DNA of 64,000 nt from Bacteroidota bacterium (GCA_018267925.1 JAFDXO010000196.1:1-64000); one strand, 5' to 3'. Counted from the stretch's first letter, positions 1 through 10,153 are shown. The notes: generated from the letters alone by a model not told the origin. Program-made: numbers and translations.

Positions 1-192
1 GTGGGGTTCACAAACACTTGTGCATTAGAAGAAGTAGTCATAATTACCCCCCCCCACATGGCAATTTTAATTAATGTCTTTCTCATTTTCTATACTGTTT
101 GTTGGGTTAATGGAAAAAATGTAACCTAAAGGTAAAAAAGAATGAATTGGAAATGCAAAATAGTTTTTTTTAGAAAACATGTTGTAAAACAC

Positions 193-226
193 AAAAAAAG
201 TGCAATAGGTATTACACCCATTGCAC
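193..226 (-). terminator. Terminator after rpsE
   Basis: An inverted repeat GTGCAAT (200-206) / ATTGCAC (220-226) lies about 70 bases past the rpsE stop codon. On the minus strand it is followed by seven T (193-199). The T-rich stretch near 235-248 on the other side would let it also work for plus-strand transcripts. It marks a real transcription end after rpsE, where rpmD, rplO and secY would normally follow. Confidence 0.7.
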
Positions 227-295
227 CTTGCAATTTTGTTTTTTTTAAAATAAAACACAGCACTATCCTATCAAAAGGTATGTGCTATATATTAT

Positions 296-814
296 TTAGC
301 CATTAAAAACCTTTTTCAGGCTTATGTTGCGTTGCTTAGCTACCTGAATAGGTTCACGAAGTGCATTTAGAGCAGCAAATGTAGCTTTTACTACATTATG
401 AGGATTAGCAGACCCTTGCGATTTTGCTAAAACATCTGTATATCCGGCAGCTTCCAGCACAGCACGCATGCTGCCACCTGCCAACACGCCTGTACCCAAA
501 GCAGCAGGCTTGATCAGCACCTTTGCAGCACCTTCTTTTGCCAACTGATCATGAGGAATAGTTCCGTTCATTACAGGAACTTTAATCAGATTTTTCTTTG
601 CATCGTCAATGCCTTTGGTAATGGCTTCTTGCACTTCTTTAGCCTTACCCAGTCCATGACCTACTACACCGTTGCCATTGCCTACTACTACTAAAGCAGA
701 AAAGCTAAATGCACGGCCGCCTTTTGTGGTTTTCACCACACGGTTGATCGAAACTACTTTTTCATGCAGTTCGAGATCTCCGGATTTTACGCGATTGATA
801 TTTTTAGTCGCCAT
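296..814 (-). CDS. rpsE: 30S ribosomal protein S5
   Basis: Ribosomal protein S5 (172 residues, normal length) of the 30S subunit, which contributes to decoding accuracy and lines the mRNA entry path. The N-terminal double-stranded-RNA-binding fold is visible ([20 protein letters not shown], then the Gly-rich [14 protein letters not shown]), followed by the S5 C-terminal domain with [18 protein letters not shown]. It is the last gene of a three-gene minus-strand cluster after rplF and rplR. Unusually, no rpmD or rplO follows; a hairpin with a T-run does. The start at ATG 814 gives the standard MATKN N-terminus. The identification is secure. Confidence 0.98.
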   Translation of the reverse strand: MATKNINRVKSGDLELHEKVVSINRVVKTTKGGRAFSFSALVVVGNGNGVVGHGLGKAKEVQEAITKGIDDAKKNLIKVPVMNGTIPHDQLAKEGAAKVLIKPAALGTGVLAGGSMRAVLEAAGYTDVLAKSQGSANPHNVVKATFAALNALREPIQVAKQRNISLKKVFNG

Positions 815-893
815 TATCTTAAAGTTGATGAAACGTATGCCATGAATCGGCTGACGTTTTCATTTTAATGTTTAATTTTTTGTTCCGATAAAT

Positions 894-1253
894 TTAGAAA
901 TTCATTCCGCCTTCGCGAGCTCCGTCTGCTACTGCTTTTACACGACCGTGGTAGAGATACCCACCTCGATCAAAAATGCACGTTTCAATACCCAGCGATT
1001 TTGCTTTTTCGGCTAATGCTTTTCCAACCATAGCTGATTTTTCAACCTTATTACCGCTTTGGGCAGCAATGTCTTTCATACGAGAACTAGCAGCTGCCAG
1101 AGTAGTACCTGTTGCATCATCTATCAGCTGACAATAGATGTCTTTGTTACTACGGAAAACCGAAAGGCGAGGCTTTTGCGCTGTACCTTTTACCTTCCTG
1201 CGAACGCGCCAGCGAAGTTTTTGGCGGCGTACAACTTTTGGATCGAGAGCCAT
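894..1253 (-). CDS. rplR: 50S ribosomal protein L18
   Basis: L18 (119 residues) binds 5S rRNA and helps attach it to the 50S subunit. The basic N-terminus ([15 protein letters not shown]) and the core motif [20 protein letters not shown] are typical, as is the C-terminal [23 protein letters not shown]. It sits between rplF and rpsE as in the standard spc operon. The spacers are long for this operon, 126 bases to rplF and 79 to rpsE. The plus-strand open frames over it are shadows. Confidence 0.98.
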   Translation of the reverse strand: MALDPKVVRRQKLRWRVRRKVKGTAQKPRLSVFRSNKDIYCQLIDDATGTTLAAASSRMKDIAAQSGNKVEKSAMVGKALAEKAKSLGIETCIFDRGGYLYHGRVKAVADGAREGGMNF

Positions 1254-1320
1254 ATATATTTGTTGTTTTTGTACGGGCTTCCCACCATATAGGCAGGAGC
1301 TACCGGAAGTTAATTAGTGA

Positions 1321-1356
1321 AAAAAATGATTGCTGGTTAAATAAAAAATGATTGCT
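1321..1356. repeat. 14-bp direct repeat in the rplF-rplR spacer
   Basis: AAAAAATGATTGCT occurs exactly at 1321-1334 and again at 1343-1356, a period of 22 bases, in the untranslated spacer between rplF and rplR. No function is evident; it may reflect slippage or duplication that lengthened the spacer. Confidence 0.6.
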
Positions 1357-1379
1357 TTTACTTTATTCAACAAACAACC

Positions 1380-1934
1380 TTACTTACCTGCAGATTTACC
1401 TGCTTTACGACGAACAATTTCATCAGAATAACGAACACCCTTTCCTTTGTAAGGTTCAGGCTTGCGTAAGCTACGAATTTTAGCAGCTACCTGACCCAGC
1501 AATTGCTTGTCAATAGATTCCAAGATAATACGTGGATTCTGTCCTTTTTCAGAAATAGCTGTTGCTTTAATTTCTTTTGGTAATTCAAAAATGATATTAT
1601 GCGAAAAGCCGAGTGCCATATCAATTTGTTGTCCTGCAACGGCTGCACGATAACCCACACCGACTAATTCAAGCTCTTTTTTAAAGCCATTGGTAACACC
1701 GCCAACCATGTTGGAAATCAGTGAGCGATATAAGCCATGCAAAGCACGGTGGCGAATTTGATCTGTCGGACGAGCAACAGAAATTTCGTTGTTTTCAACC
1801 GTTACTTTGATATCACGATCCAGCGTTTCTTTCAGTTCGCCTTTGGGACCTTTAACGGTTACTTCGTTTGCCGGCGATACGGAGATGGTTACTCCTGCTG
1901 GCACTGTAATGGTTTTCTTACCGATACGAGACAT
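1380..1934 (-). CDS. rplF: 50S ribosomal protein L6
   Basis: L6 (184 residues) of the 50S subunit, near the factor-binding site. The sequence starts MSRIGKKTITVPAGVTI and has the two repeated L6 folds, the first around residues 1-80 (VKGPKGEL) and the second with VGVGYRAAVAGQQIDMALGFSH. The C-terminal signature RKPEPYKGKGVRY is present. In most bacteria rpsH precedes rplF. Here the upstream 278 bases hold no gene and the next gene is divergent, so rplF is the first gene of a short operon. Confidence 0.98.
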   Translation of the reverse strand: MSRIGKKTITVPAGVTISVSPANEVTVKGPKGELKETLDRDIKVTVENNEISVARPTDQIRHRALHGLYRSLISNMVGGVTNGFKKELELVGVGYRAAVAGQQIDMALGFSHNIIFELPKEIKATAISEKGQNPRIILESIDKQLLGQVAAKIRSLRKPEPYKGKGVRYSDEIVRRKAGKSAGK

Positions 1935-2035
1935 TGTCTGTAATGTTTTTAATGGTTTAAACCCTTCCGACCGGTCAGCCTGGTAAGAGGCATCAGCTTA
2001 ATGTATCGGATTGGTTTCTTAAAAATTTGGAGCGC

Positions 2036-2043
2036 AAAGGTAA
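2036..2043 (-). promoter_or_regulatory. Bacteroidota -7 box for rplF-rplR-rpsE
   Basis: On the minus strand this reads TACCTTTG, an exact match to the TAnnTTTG -7 consensus of Bacteroidota sigma factors, about 100 bases before rplF. The -33 region is only T-rich. It supports separate transcription of this ribosomal fragment. Confidence 0.5.
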
Positions 2044-2212
2044 GGATTTTCTTTTTCATTTTCTAAAAAAGATGAAAAAACATCAAAAAAGATGAAAATT
2101 TCAATCAAATGCTTTTCTTAGGTATTGAAAACTATAACCAATTCGAAGCCTTTTTTAACTTTGCCGAGCAAAGATAGGGCTTGGGTTACATTTAGTCATT
2201 TGTCATCATTTC

Positions 2213-2935
2213 ATGTTTCGGCATAAAGGGAAAAGTAGAAACTTCAAACATAATTTAGGCTTAGCTGCCATACTTTCATTTGTAGCCGGTATTGTCAATG
2301 TTGCCGGTTTTTTAGCTGTTCAACGATTGACTACCAATGTTACAGGACATTTTGCATTTATGGTAGAGGCAATAAAAGTTGATTGGCATCTTTCGCTTTT
2401 TTATGCCTTATATATTATTTGTTTTTTCTTAGGATCTTTTATTTCCAATTTCATCGTTGAAATGATGAATGGATTTGCACCTCGAATTTCATTTCAAATA
2501 CCGGTATTTATTGAAGCTTCCATTTTGATTTCGGTTGCATTCCTTCCATATTCTTTCGTTATCGTTCATGAGAATCTAATTGCTTGTATACTATTATTTT
2601 CAATGGGATTTCAAAATTCCTTAGTGACCACGATTTCAAATTCTGTTGTTCGAACTACTCATTTAACCGGTCTATTTACAGATTTAGGTATTGAGTTATC
2701 ACAGCTTTTTTTCTTTAAATCCAAAGTTCAACACCAAAAATTATTTTCTTCTATCAAATTGCGCTTTGTCATTATTACCTCATTTTTTATAGGAGGATTG
2801 ATTGCCGGTGTACTCTTCCCTATTTTCAAAATGAGAACTTTAACTCTTGCTTCTGTCACTTTACTTTGTGGTCTTTTCATTGATTTTGCCATTATGGAAA
2901 TCAGATACGTTAAAATTGTACGAAAGCGTATTTAA
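2213..2935 (+). CDS. DUF1275 (YoaK-type) membrane protein
   Basis: A 240-residue integral membrane protein with about six hydrophobic segments. The motif order [12 protein letters not shown] near residue 22, then TTNVTGHF and, in the middle, [23 protein letters not shown] matches the DUF1275/YoaK family, which has no established biochemical role. It is divergent from rplF and is followed by guaB after about 90 bases. The start follows a short leader with a weak TACATTTA box near 2187. The family is fairly sure and the function is unknown. Confidence 0.85.
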   Translation: MFRHKGKSRNFKHNLGLAAILSFVAGIVNVAGFLAVQRLTTNVTGHFAFMVEAIKVDWHLSLFYALYIICFFLGSFISNFIVEMMNGFAPRISFQIPVFIEASILISVAFLPYSFVIVHENLIACILLFSMGFQNSLVTTISNSVVRTTHLTGLFTDLGIELSQLFFFKSKVQHQKLFSSIKLRFVIITSFFIGGLIAGVLFPIFKMRTLTLASVTLLCGLFIDFAIMEIRYVKIVRKRI

Positions 2936-3016
2936 AAAACTGGGCATTCACTCCCCTCTTTTCTGACTATGAGAACTTTTTTAAAAATCCATTTTCATTT
3001 TTTCAAAACACGCCCT

Positions 3017-3024
3017 TATCTTTG
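3017..3024 (+). promoter_or_regulatory. -7 box of guaB
   Basis: TATCTTTG, a perfect TAnnTTTG match, ends only three bases before the guaB ATG at 3028. If it is used, the guaB mRNA is leaderless or nearly so. Confidence 0.6.
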
Positions 3025-3027
3025 CAC

Positions 3028-4497
3028 ATGGCTGCAAAATCTAAGTTTTACGGAGAGGGACTTACATTTGATGACGTTCTTCTGGTTCCTGCTTATTCTG
3101 ATGTACTTCCTCATGAAGTAAATATTTCCACCAAACTAACCAAAGATATTACGCTGAATATTCCCATGGTTTCCGCTGCAATGGATACCGTTACCGAAGC
3201 GCGTCTTGCTATTGCATTGGCACGCGAAGGAGGCATTGGGATGTTGCACAAAAACATGAGTATTGAGCGACAAGCAGAGTTAGCCCGCAAAGTAAAACGT
3301 TCAGAAAATGGATTGATTGTTGATCCAATTACGCTTTCGCCCGAAGCATCTGTTGGCGATGCGCTTAAATTGATGCGAGATAACAAGATTGGCGGCATTC
3401 CTATTGTTGACAATAGCAATAAATTAGTAGGTATTTTGACCAATCGCGATATGCGGTTTGAAAAAAATCTAAAGAAGAAAGTTAGAGAAATAATGACCAG
3501 TGAAAATCTGGTTACCGCCCCTGCCGGAACAAGCATGGCAAAAGCCGAAACTATTCTTGAAAAATATAAGATTGAGAAACTTCCCATTGTTGAAAAAAAT
3601 GGCAAACTGATAGGGCTAATCACATTTCGCGATATCATTCAACTAAAAAGCCATCCTAATGCAGCCAAAGATAATATGGGTCGGTTGTTAGTAGGAGCTG
3701 CGGTTGGAATTACCGGTAATACTTTAGAGCGAGTAGAAGCATTGAAAGCTGCGGGTGTTGATGTAATTACATTAGATAGTTCACATGGTCACTCTATTTA
3801 CGTATCTCAAATGGTTTCGAAAATAAAAAACAGTTTTAAAGGTTTACCGATTATAGCTGGGAATATTGCTACGGCCGAAGGTGCCAAAGCTTTAGCTGAT
3901 GCCGGAGCTGATGCGGTTAAAGTAGGTGTAGGACCCGGTTCTATTTGCACTACCCGAGTTGTTACTGGAGCAGGTGCACCTCAATTAACAGCCATTATGG
4001 AAGCCTCTCAAGCTCTCAAGCGTCGAGGTATTCCGGTGATTGCTGATGGAGGAATTCGATACACGGGCGATATGGTGAAAGCAATAGTAGCCGGCGCATC
4101 TTGCATTATGGCGGGTTCTATCTTTGCAGGCACCGAAGAAAGCCCTGGCGAAACTATTATCTATGAAGGTAGAAAGTTTAAGTCATACCGTGGTATGGGT
4201 TCTTTAGAAGCGATGCAAGAAGGGTCAAAAGACAGGTATTTTCAAGATATGGAAACGGATATTAAAAAATTAGTTCCGGAAGGTATAGTTGGGCGTGTAC
4301 CCTATAAAGGGTTGGTGAACGAAGTGGTGCAACAATTTGTTGGTGGATTAAGAGCCGGAATGGGTTTATGTGGTGCAAAAGATATTAAAGCCATGCACGA
4401 TAATGCTCAGTTTATTCGTATAACCTCCGCATCTATGGCAGAAAGTCATCCGCATGATGTTTTCATAACTAAAGAAGCACCCAATTATAGCCGCTAA
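3028..4497 (+). CDS. guaB: Inosine-5'-monophosphate dehydrogenase
   Basis: IMP dehydrogenase converts IMP to XMP with NAD, the committed step of GMP synthesis. The 489-residue length is standard. After the N-terminal barrel part ([17 protein letters not shown]) come two CBS domains at about residues 95-210, then the rest of the barrel with the catalytic Cys near residue 305 in [13 protein letters not shown] and the flap region around [10 protein letters not shown]. The start is placed at ATG 3028, giving [12 protein letters not shown]; an upstream in-frame TTG at 3022 overlaps the promoter box and is unlikely. It is a single-gene unit followed by a strong terminator. Confidence 0.98.
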   Translation: MAAKSKFYGEGLTFDDVLLVPAYSDVLPHEVNISTKLTKDITLNIPMVSAAMDTVTEARLAIALAREGGIGMLHKNMSIERQAELARKVKRSENGLIVDPITLSPEASVGDALKLMRDNKIGGIPIVDNSNKLVGILTNRDMRFEKNLKKKVREIMTSENLVTAPAGTSMAKAETILEKYKIEKLPIVEKNGKLIGLITFRDIIQLKSHPNAAKDNMGRLLVGAAVGITGNTLERVEALKAAGVDVITLDSSHGHSIYVSQMVSKIKNSFKGLPIIAGNIATAEGAKALADAGADAVKVGVGPGSICTTRVVTGAGAPQLTAIMEASQALKRRGIPVIADGGIRYTGDMVKAIVAGASCIMAGSIFAGTEESPGETIIYEGRKFKSYRGMGSLEAMQEGSKDRYFQDMETDIKKLVPEGIVGRVPYKGLVNEVVQQFVGGLRAGMGLCGAKDIKAMHDNAQFIRITSASMAESHPHDVFITKEAPNYSR

Positions 4498-4546
4498 TTT
4501 TTTTTAACGACTTTCTGAAAGTTTATTCTATATCTCTCAAATTTTT

Positions 4547-4590
4547 ACTCCCAACCCGTGGCTTATATGCTTAAGGTTGGGAGTATTTTT
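4547..4590 (+). terminator. Terminator after guaB
   Basis: A perfect 10-bp stem ACTCCCAACC (4547-4556) / GGTTGGGAGT (4575-4584) with an 18-base loop is followed by ATTTTT. It lies about 50 bases past the guaB stop. Confidence 0.8.
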
Positions 4591-4763
4591 ATAAGGCCTT
4601 TTTCGATTATACTTTTTATTAACCCAAATACTTTATTTTCTCATTGAAAAATTTAAACTTTCTAAAATAGACCACTACTCAAATAAAATGACTATTCTTT
4701 GTTTAGAGTAGGAAATATAGAAGAACTAAATACGGGCAAAATAATCATAACATTAAATATTAT

Positions 4764-5756
4764 CTATCTTTTCATTATCTTTTTATTGAGGGTAGCCCCT
4801 TCTTCTTTTATCATTATTAAGTACAATCCGGAAGGCAGGTTTGATACGTCCAAAGAAAATTCTTTACCATTGATGTTTGTATATTTTGCTACCAAGCTAC
4901 CCATTCCATTGACTACTTCAATAGTAGCATTTTTTAAGAGTTTGGAAAAGGAGCAAGTTGCTTTTTCTGTTGTTGGATTGGGAAACACATCAACTGTGTT
5001 TTCAATGGTTAGAGGATGACCGATAGATAATAACGGGTCTGCTTCATGGTAAAGACTATCTACTTCTGTGCTGTTAATTGCACGATTGTAAATGCGGATA
5101 TCATCTAAATAGCCTTTAAAAAATTCGCCATAAAAACCATAGTGGATTGCCCCAAAAAGCATGTCGGCTACTACATTGGAAGGGGTACCGGAGTTGCAGG
5201 TTCTTTGTAGTTGGTTGTTTACATAAAACTTCCAAGTGGAGCCATCAAAAGTCATTACACCATGATTCCAAGAGGTAACTTTAACGTTTGAAATAAAAAA
5301 AGTGTCCAGGTAAATAGGAGAATTATAGCACAAATCCCAATTGCTTGCATCACTGCTAATACCGGTACTAAACGTACCATCGCCGTACCAATTATATTCA
5401 AATGCCAACTCACGATGAGGATCGGTATTAAAAATAGACTGATGGCTTTGTAAGGAATCATTCGATTTAAACCAAATGGAAATACTGTAAGGATTTCCGG
5501 GATAGAAAAAGGGTGTTGAAGAATGTAAGTAATCATCTACGCCATCCAGCAACATGGCACTATTAGTATGTCCAAAACGATTTATTCCCGTGAGAATACC
5601 ATTTTCTCCGGTTAGGTGATTAGTGCCAACTTGGTCTTGCGTGCTGCCCGAGTTGAAATAATATTTGTCCACACAGCCATTCATTACAATCTGAGCCTGG
5701 GCACTATGCAGGCTAAAACTAATCACGGCGGCTAATACAACTTTTTTCATAACCAT
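4764..5756 (-). CDS. LamG-domain surface protein with T9SS sorting signal
   Basis: A 330-residue secreted protein. It has a signal peptide (KKVVLAAVISFSLHSAQA), a concanavalin A-like/LamG domain at about residues 45-240 (LDGVDDYLHSS, then YSISIWFKSND and YLDDIRIYNRAINSTEVDSLY), and a C-terminal type A T9SS sorting domain of about 80 residues (VFPNPTTEKATCSF, SNLPSGLYLIMI, ending KKIMKR). It is therefore probably exported by the gliding/type IX machinery and anchored or released at the surface. The ligand is unknown. ATG 5756 and ATG 5750 (MKK) are both possible starts. It is convergent with guaB and divergent from the kinase gene. Confidence 0.88.
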   Translation of the reverse strand: MVMKKVVLAAVISFSLHSAQAQIVMNGCVDKYYFNSGSTQDQVGTNHLTGENGILTGINRFGHTNSAMLLDGVDDYLHSSTPFFYPGNPYSISIWFKSNDSLQSHQSIFNTDPHRELAFEYNWYGDGTFSTGISSDASNWDLCYNSPIYLDTFFISNVKVTSWNHGVMTFDGSTWKFYVNNQLQRTCNSGTPSNVVADMLFGAIHYGFYGEFFKGYLDDIRIYNRAINSTEVDSLYHEADPLLSIGHPLTIENTVDVFPNPTTEKATCSFSKLLKNATIEVVNGMGSLVAKYTNINGKEFSLDVSNLPSGLYLIMIKEEGATLNKKIMKR

Positions 5757-5959
5757 AAGTTTTTAAGATGAGAAATTTTATTTTTTTAGCTTAGCAAAAA
5801 TGGGTTGCAAAATGAGGCTACACCATCCTTTAAAAAGGGGATTTTTTCAAAAACAGCATTTTTCATTTTTTTCTTGCCACAAAAAATCATGGAAAAAGAG
5901 GACATTATTCTTTAATTTCAAATTGTTCTTTTGTCCGTGTCAATTTGTAATTTTCTACA

Positions 5960-7930
5960 ATGAAAAAAATAGTGTTGATAGCAATCGTATTAATGCTGTT
6001 CTATTCTTTGGAAACACTTTCGCAAACCAAAGAATTAGATAGCTTACGCGCCATAGTGGATGCCTATCCTAAGAGAGATACCACACGCATTCGGCTCATT
6101 CAAAACTATACTTCTGTTGCTATAAACATAAACACGTCTAAAATGCTGCCTTATGTAAACGATATGATCAGCATCAGTAAAGAGCATCATTATCGAAGAG
6201 GGCTGCAAATTGCATATAGTACACAAGAAATTTATTATGCCGATCGGGGTGAATTCCCGACTGCTTTTTTATATGCCGACTCTGCATTTCAAGCTTTTGA
6301 GGGGGATACGTCTAAAGTAGCAATCATTGAGAAAGCATTTCTACATCATAATATGGCTATGGAGTGCTTTAAATTGGGAGATTATGAAAGAGCCATAGAT
6401 CATTACACCCAAGCCGCTTTCATACTTGAGAAACAGAAACCCGCAATAGTGGGTATTGTATATGATGGTATTGCTGAAGTATATGATAAAATAGGACAAA
6501 TAGAAAAATCGGAAGAGTATGATAAAAAAGCGATTGCCACTGCTGAAAAGTATAGTTCGCCATCCTTTGTTGCCGGCAGATACTTAAATTATATCACACG
6601 CCTTATTAGTCGAAACCAATATACCGAAGCCGAACTTGCCTTAAACAAAGTAGAACCTATAGTCAAAAAGGATAACAAGCCCATACAACTCTTTTTATTT
6701 TATGAAAGTAAAGGGCTTATTCTTCAACACAGTAATCAAATTCCGGAGGCTATTGAATATTTGGAAAATGCCAATAAATTGGCTCATCTCAATGAGGATG
6801 TATATCAACAGCTCGCCATCTTAGGACCATTGGCAGAAAGCCTGATAGATGCGGGGCAAATGGATAAAGCCAAGTTATATTTAGATACCTTACTCCAAAA
6901 ATCTATCGAGTATAAAACCAATACCTACCTATTGGATGCATATACCATGCTGGCTAAATGGCATCAAAATAAAGCCGATTATAAGACAGCTATTGAATTT
7001 TTAAATAAAAAAATTGCCCTTGCAGACAGTATTTCTTCTGTTGCAACCAAAGAAAAAATTTCGACGATGGAAGTGCGATATCAAGTTGCCGAAAAAAACA
7101 GAGAAATAAAATTATTGCAAGACCAAAAGCAAATTCAACAACTTCAACTCAGGCAGAAAAGCACATTAAATTACTTGATTATTAGTGGTGCGGCAGCCCT
7201 CCTTCTCATCTCACTCCTATTAATACGTAATTATAAACACCGTCAAAGATTACAACAACAACGAATCTCCGAACTCGAAACCGAAAAACAACTCTCCGCC
7301 ACAGAAGCCATTTTGAAAGGAGAAGAACAAGAGCGTAGCCGATTGGCTAAAGACTTGCACGATGGATTGGGTGGTATGCTTTCCGGTGTAAAATACTCAC
7401 TTAGCAACATGAAAGAAAATATAATCATGTCGCCTGCCGATGTGCAGGCGTTTGAGCACAGCATTAATATGTTGGATAGCTCTATTAACGAAATGCGCCG
7501 CGTAGCTCACAACTTAATGCCGGAATCGTTACTAAAATTTGGGTTAGATGCAGCACTCCAAGATTTTTGTAGTGAGATGAGTCGCAGTGGTATGTTGAAG
7601 GTGATATATCAATCTTTCGGCATTAAAGAAACATCTTTAGATCGAAGCCTTTCGGTAACCACTTATCGTATTATACAAGAGCTGCTGAACAACATTATTA
7701 AATATGCCGAAGCAAACCAAGCCATCGTTCAAGTGAGCAAAATGGAAAATCACATGTCCATAACGGTAGAAGATGATGGGAAAGGAATGGATGTAAGCGA
7801 TTTGAAAAACAAAAACGGTATAGGTTGGGACAATATTCAGTCGCGCGTGGCCTATCACAATGGAACCATAAACATACAGAGTGAGCCGCATAAAGGCACT
7901 TCCATATTTATTGAATTTCCTATTGCATGA
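5960..7930 (+). CDS. TPR-containing sensor histidine kinase (HisKA_3 type)
   Basis: A 656-residue two-component sensor. It has an N-terminal signal sequence (KKIVLIAIVLMLFYSLETLS), a periplasmic array of tetratricopeptide repeats over about residues 40-360, a transmembrane helix near 403-422 (YLIISGAAALLLISLLLI), a coiled-coil linker, and a HisKA_3 dimerisation domain with the phospho-acceptor His near residue 468 in RLAKDLHDGLGG. A HATPase domain follows, with N box ELLNNIIKYAE and G boxes DDGKGM and NGIGWDNI. This NarX-like architecture is common in Bacteroidota. It overlaps the next gene by ATGA, so the pair is co-translated. The signal sensed is unknown. Confidence 0.95.
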   Translation: MKKIVLIAIVLMLFYSLETLSQTKELDSLRAIVDAYPKRDTTRIRLIQNYTSVAININTSKMLPYVNDMISISKEHHYRRGLQIAYSTQEIYYADRGEFPTAFLYADSAFQAFEGDTSKVAIIEKAFLHHNMAMECFKLGDYERAIDHYTQAAFILEKQKPAIVGIVYDGIAEVYDKIGQIEKSEEYDKKAIATAEKYSSPSFVAGRYLNYITRLISRNQYTEAELALNKVEPIVKKDNKPIQLFLFYESKGLILQHSNQIPEAIEYLENANKLAHLNEDVYQQLAILGPLAESLIDAGQMDKAKLYLDTLLQKSIEYKTNTYLLDAYTMLAKWHQNKADYKTAIEFLNKKIALADSISSVATKEKISTMEVRYQVAEKNREIKLLQDQKQIQQLQLRQKSTLNYLIISGAAALLLISLLLIRNYKHRQRLQQQRISELETEKQLSATEAILKGEEQERSRLAKDLHDGLGGMLSGVKYSLSNMKENIIMSPADVQAFEHSINMLDSSINEMRRVAHNLMPESLLKFGLDAALQDFCSEMSRSGMLKVIYQSFGIKETSLDRSLSVTTYRIIQELLNNIIKYAEANQAIVQVSKMENHMSITVEDDGKGMDVSDLKNKNGIGWDNIQSRVAYHNGTINIQSEPHKGTSIFIEFPIA

Positions 7931-8544
7931 AAACTAAACTATTTATTGTAGATGACCATTTCATGGTAATAGAAGGCATAAAAGCTATGCTACAAGACGA
8001 ACCGGATATAGATTGGTTGGGACATGCTTATAATGCAGATTCTTGCCTTAGCTTCCTGAAATACCATCAGCCCGAAGTCATCTTGATGGATATAAACCTA
8101 CCTGATAAAAGTGGCATAGAGCTGTGCAAAGAAGTGTTTGAAAAATATGCTTCTATAAAAATCATTGGGCTAAGCACTTTCAACCAATTAAGCTTCATTT
8201 CTAAAATGCTGGATCATGGAGCAATGGGCTATCTCTTAAAAAACGCAACCAAGCAAGAAATTATTACGGCTATAAACACTGTAATGAAAGGTAAAAATTA
8301 CTTGAGTACAGAGGCAGCAAACATGATGAAAAAACCAAGCATAGCCGATGCACCAACCTTAACTCGCCGTGAAATAGAAGTGCTGCAATTAATAGCAGAA
8401 GGCATGACCAATGCTGAAATGGCCAATAAACTTTTTGTTAGTGCTACAACTATTGATACGCATCGAAAGCATTTATTGGAAAAATTTAACGCTAAGAATA
8501 CAGCGGCACTGATACACCTTGCAGCTCAGATGAAGTATCTGTAA
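7927..8544 (+). CDS. NarL/FixJ-family response regulator
   Basis: A 205-residue regulator and the cognate partner of the overlapping kinase. The receiver domain spans residues 1-120 with acidic pocket DD at 9-10, phospho-acceptor Asp55 (VILMDINLP) and the conserved Lys in YLLKNATK. The C-terminal LuxR-type helix-turn-helix (LTRREIEVLQLIAEGMTNAE, then VSATTIDTHRKHLLEKF) binds DNA. The target genes are not evident from the window. It ends before a bidirectional terminator shared with accC. Confidence 0.96.
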   Translation: MKTKLFIVDDHFMVIEGIKAMLQDEPDIDWLGHAYNADSCLSFLKYHQPEVILMDINLPDKSGIELCKEVFEKYASIKIIGLSTFNQLSFISKMLDHGAMGYLLKNATKQEIITAINTVMKGKNYLSTEAANMMKKPSIADAPTLTRREIEVLQLIAEGMTNAEMANKLFVSATTIDTHRKHLLEKFNAKNTAALIHLAAQMKYL

Positions 8545-8642
8545 ATGAATAAACAGAAATGGCCAAAAAGAGATTCAGCTATATTTTCAAGTTAAACTGA
8601 GGCAAAGAAACGATGTACCCCAAAGAGTACGTAGTAAAAGCA

Positions 8643-8697
8643 AGAGAGCAAAGCTAATCGGCTTTGCTCTCTGATTTAATATTATTTTTTAGTCGTT
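8643..8697. terminator. Bidirectional terminator between the response regulator and accC
   Basis: A perfect 12-bp stem AGAGAGCAAAGC (8643-8654) / GCTTTGCTCTCT (8661-8672) with a 6-base loop lies between converging genes. A T-rich tail with a run of six T (8685-8690) follows on the plus side. Confidence 0.75.
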
Positions 8698-10035
8698 TTA
8701 AACCAATTTAAAACTTTCAATAAATTTAGTAGTAAAGTTCCCTTTTCTAAAATCTTCATTACGCATCAATTGTTGATGAAAAGGAATGGTTGTTTTCACA
8801 CCTTCAATCACATATTCGCTCAATGCCCTTTCCATAGTGCAAATAGCTTCTTCGCGAGTTTGAGCAACGGCTATAATTTTTGCAATCATAGAATCGTAAA
8901 AAGGTGGAATTGTATAACCGGCATAGATGTGCGAATCTACCCGAACGCCATGCCCTCCAGGTGTGTGCAGGACGGTAATAGTACCGGGACTTGGGCGAAA
9001 ATCGTTGTAAGGATCTTCTGCATTTATCCGACATTCAATGGCGTGCATAGTAGGCTCGTAATTTCGTCCACTGATAGGTACACCGGCTGCAATTTTTATT
9101 TGTTCTTTTATAAGGTCATAGTTGATGACCTCTTCGGTAACGCCATGTTCGACTTGAATACGTGTATTCATTTCCATAAAGTAGAAATTCCGGTGCTTAT
9201 CCACCAAAAACTCTATGGTTCCTACGCTTTCATAATTAATAGCTGATGCTGCTTTAATAGCGGCTTCGCCCATTTTTTGGCGTAGTTCCGGTGTCATAAA
9301 TGGAGAAGGTGATTCTTCCACCAATTTTTGATGTCGTCGTTGAATGGAGCAATCGCGTTCACTTAGGTGGCAGACAGTGCCAAACTGATCGCCGGCAATT
9401 TGGATTTCGATATGGCGAGGTTCTTCTACAAATTTCTCCATGTAGATACCATCGTTTTTAAACGAAGCGCCGGCTTCTCTTTTTGCGGTGTTATAGGCAT
9501 GTTCCATTTCGCTTTCTTCCCACACGATACGCATACCTTTGCCGCCGCCACCGGCAGTTGCTTTTAAGATGATGGGAAAACCCATTTCCTTACCTAAAAC
9601 TTTAGCTTCTTCCAAGCTTTGCAATAATCCTCCAGAGCCGGGAATACACGGAACACCCGCCGCTATCATCGTTTCTTTAGCGGTCATTTTATCGCCCATT
9701 TTGCGGATCATTTCCGGTGTAGGTCCGATAAATTTGATGTTGTATTGTGCACAGATTTCAGAGAAGCCTGCATTTTCCGCTAAAAAACCATAGCCCGGAT
9801 GAATGGCATCGGCATTGGTAATTTCGGCTGCGGCCATAATGTGCGGAATGTTCAAATAAGAATCGGCACTTTGTGCTTTGCCGATACAAACGGCTTCATC
9901 TGCAAAGCGAACATGAAGGCTATCTTTATCAGCTGTAGAGTAAACAGCTACGGTTTTAATACCCATTTCGCGGCAAGTGCGAATGACCCGCAAAGCGATT
10001 TCTCCACGATTGGCAATCAGAATTTTCTTAAACAT
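8698..10035 (-). CDS. accC: Acetyl-CoA carboxylase, biotin carboxylase subunit
   Basis: Biotin carboxylase carboxylates the biotin on BCCP using ATP and bicarbonate, the first half-reaction of fatty-acid synthesis. The 445 residues include the N-terminal domain ([21 protein letters not shown]), the ATP-grasp Gly-rich loop [14 protein letters not shown], and the signatures [15 protein letters not shown] and [16 protein letters not shown]. It is transcribed after accB on the minus strand with about 120 bases between them, the usual pairing in Bacteroidota. The carboxyltransferase subunits are not in the window. Confidence 0.97.
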   Translation of the reverse strand: MFKKILIANRGEIALRVIRTCREMGIKTVAVYSTADKDSLHVRFADEAVCIGKAQSADSYLNIPHIMAAAEITNADAIHPGYGFLAENAGFSEICAQYNIKFIGPTPEMIRKMGDKMTAKETMIAAGVPCIPGSGGLLQSLEEAKVLGKEMGFPIILKATAGGGGKGMRIVWEESEMEHAYNTAKREAGASFKNDGIYMEKFVEEPRHIEIQIAGDQFGTVCHLSERDCSIQRRHQKLVEESPSPFMTPELRQKMGEAAIKAASAINYESVGTIEFLVDKHRNFYFMEMNTRIQVEHGVTEEVINYDLIKEQIKIAAGVPISGRNYEPTMHAIECRINAEDPYNDFRPSPGTITVLHTPGGHGVRVDSHIYAGYTIPPFYDSMIAKIIAVAQTREEAICTMERALSEYVIEGVKTTIPFHQQLMRNEDFRKGNFTTKFIESFKLV

Positions 10036-10153
10036 ATTTTTCAGTTAGCAGGTTCTTGGATTAGCAATGGAATAAATAATCGTAGCGAATTTATTTCGGC
10101 ACGTAATTTTATTTCCGCCGACTTGGTTTTAGTCAAGCCGATTTTTTTACCAA

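Noticed and set aside
47..55. Run of nine C near the window start as a phase-variable tract
   Set aside because: No gene or promoter in reach is visible, and the window edge hides the context.
67..258. Small minus-strand frame downstream of rpsE as rpmD
   Set aside because: It lacks any L30 pattern, is low complexity and overlaps the rpsE terminator.
1059..1351. Plus-strand open frames over rplR and its leader
   Set aside because: They are antisense to a secure ribosomal gene and show no protein-like motifs.
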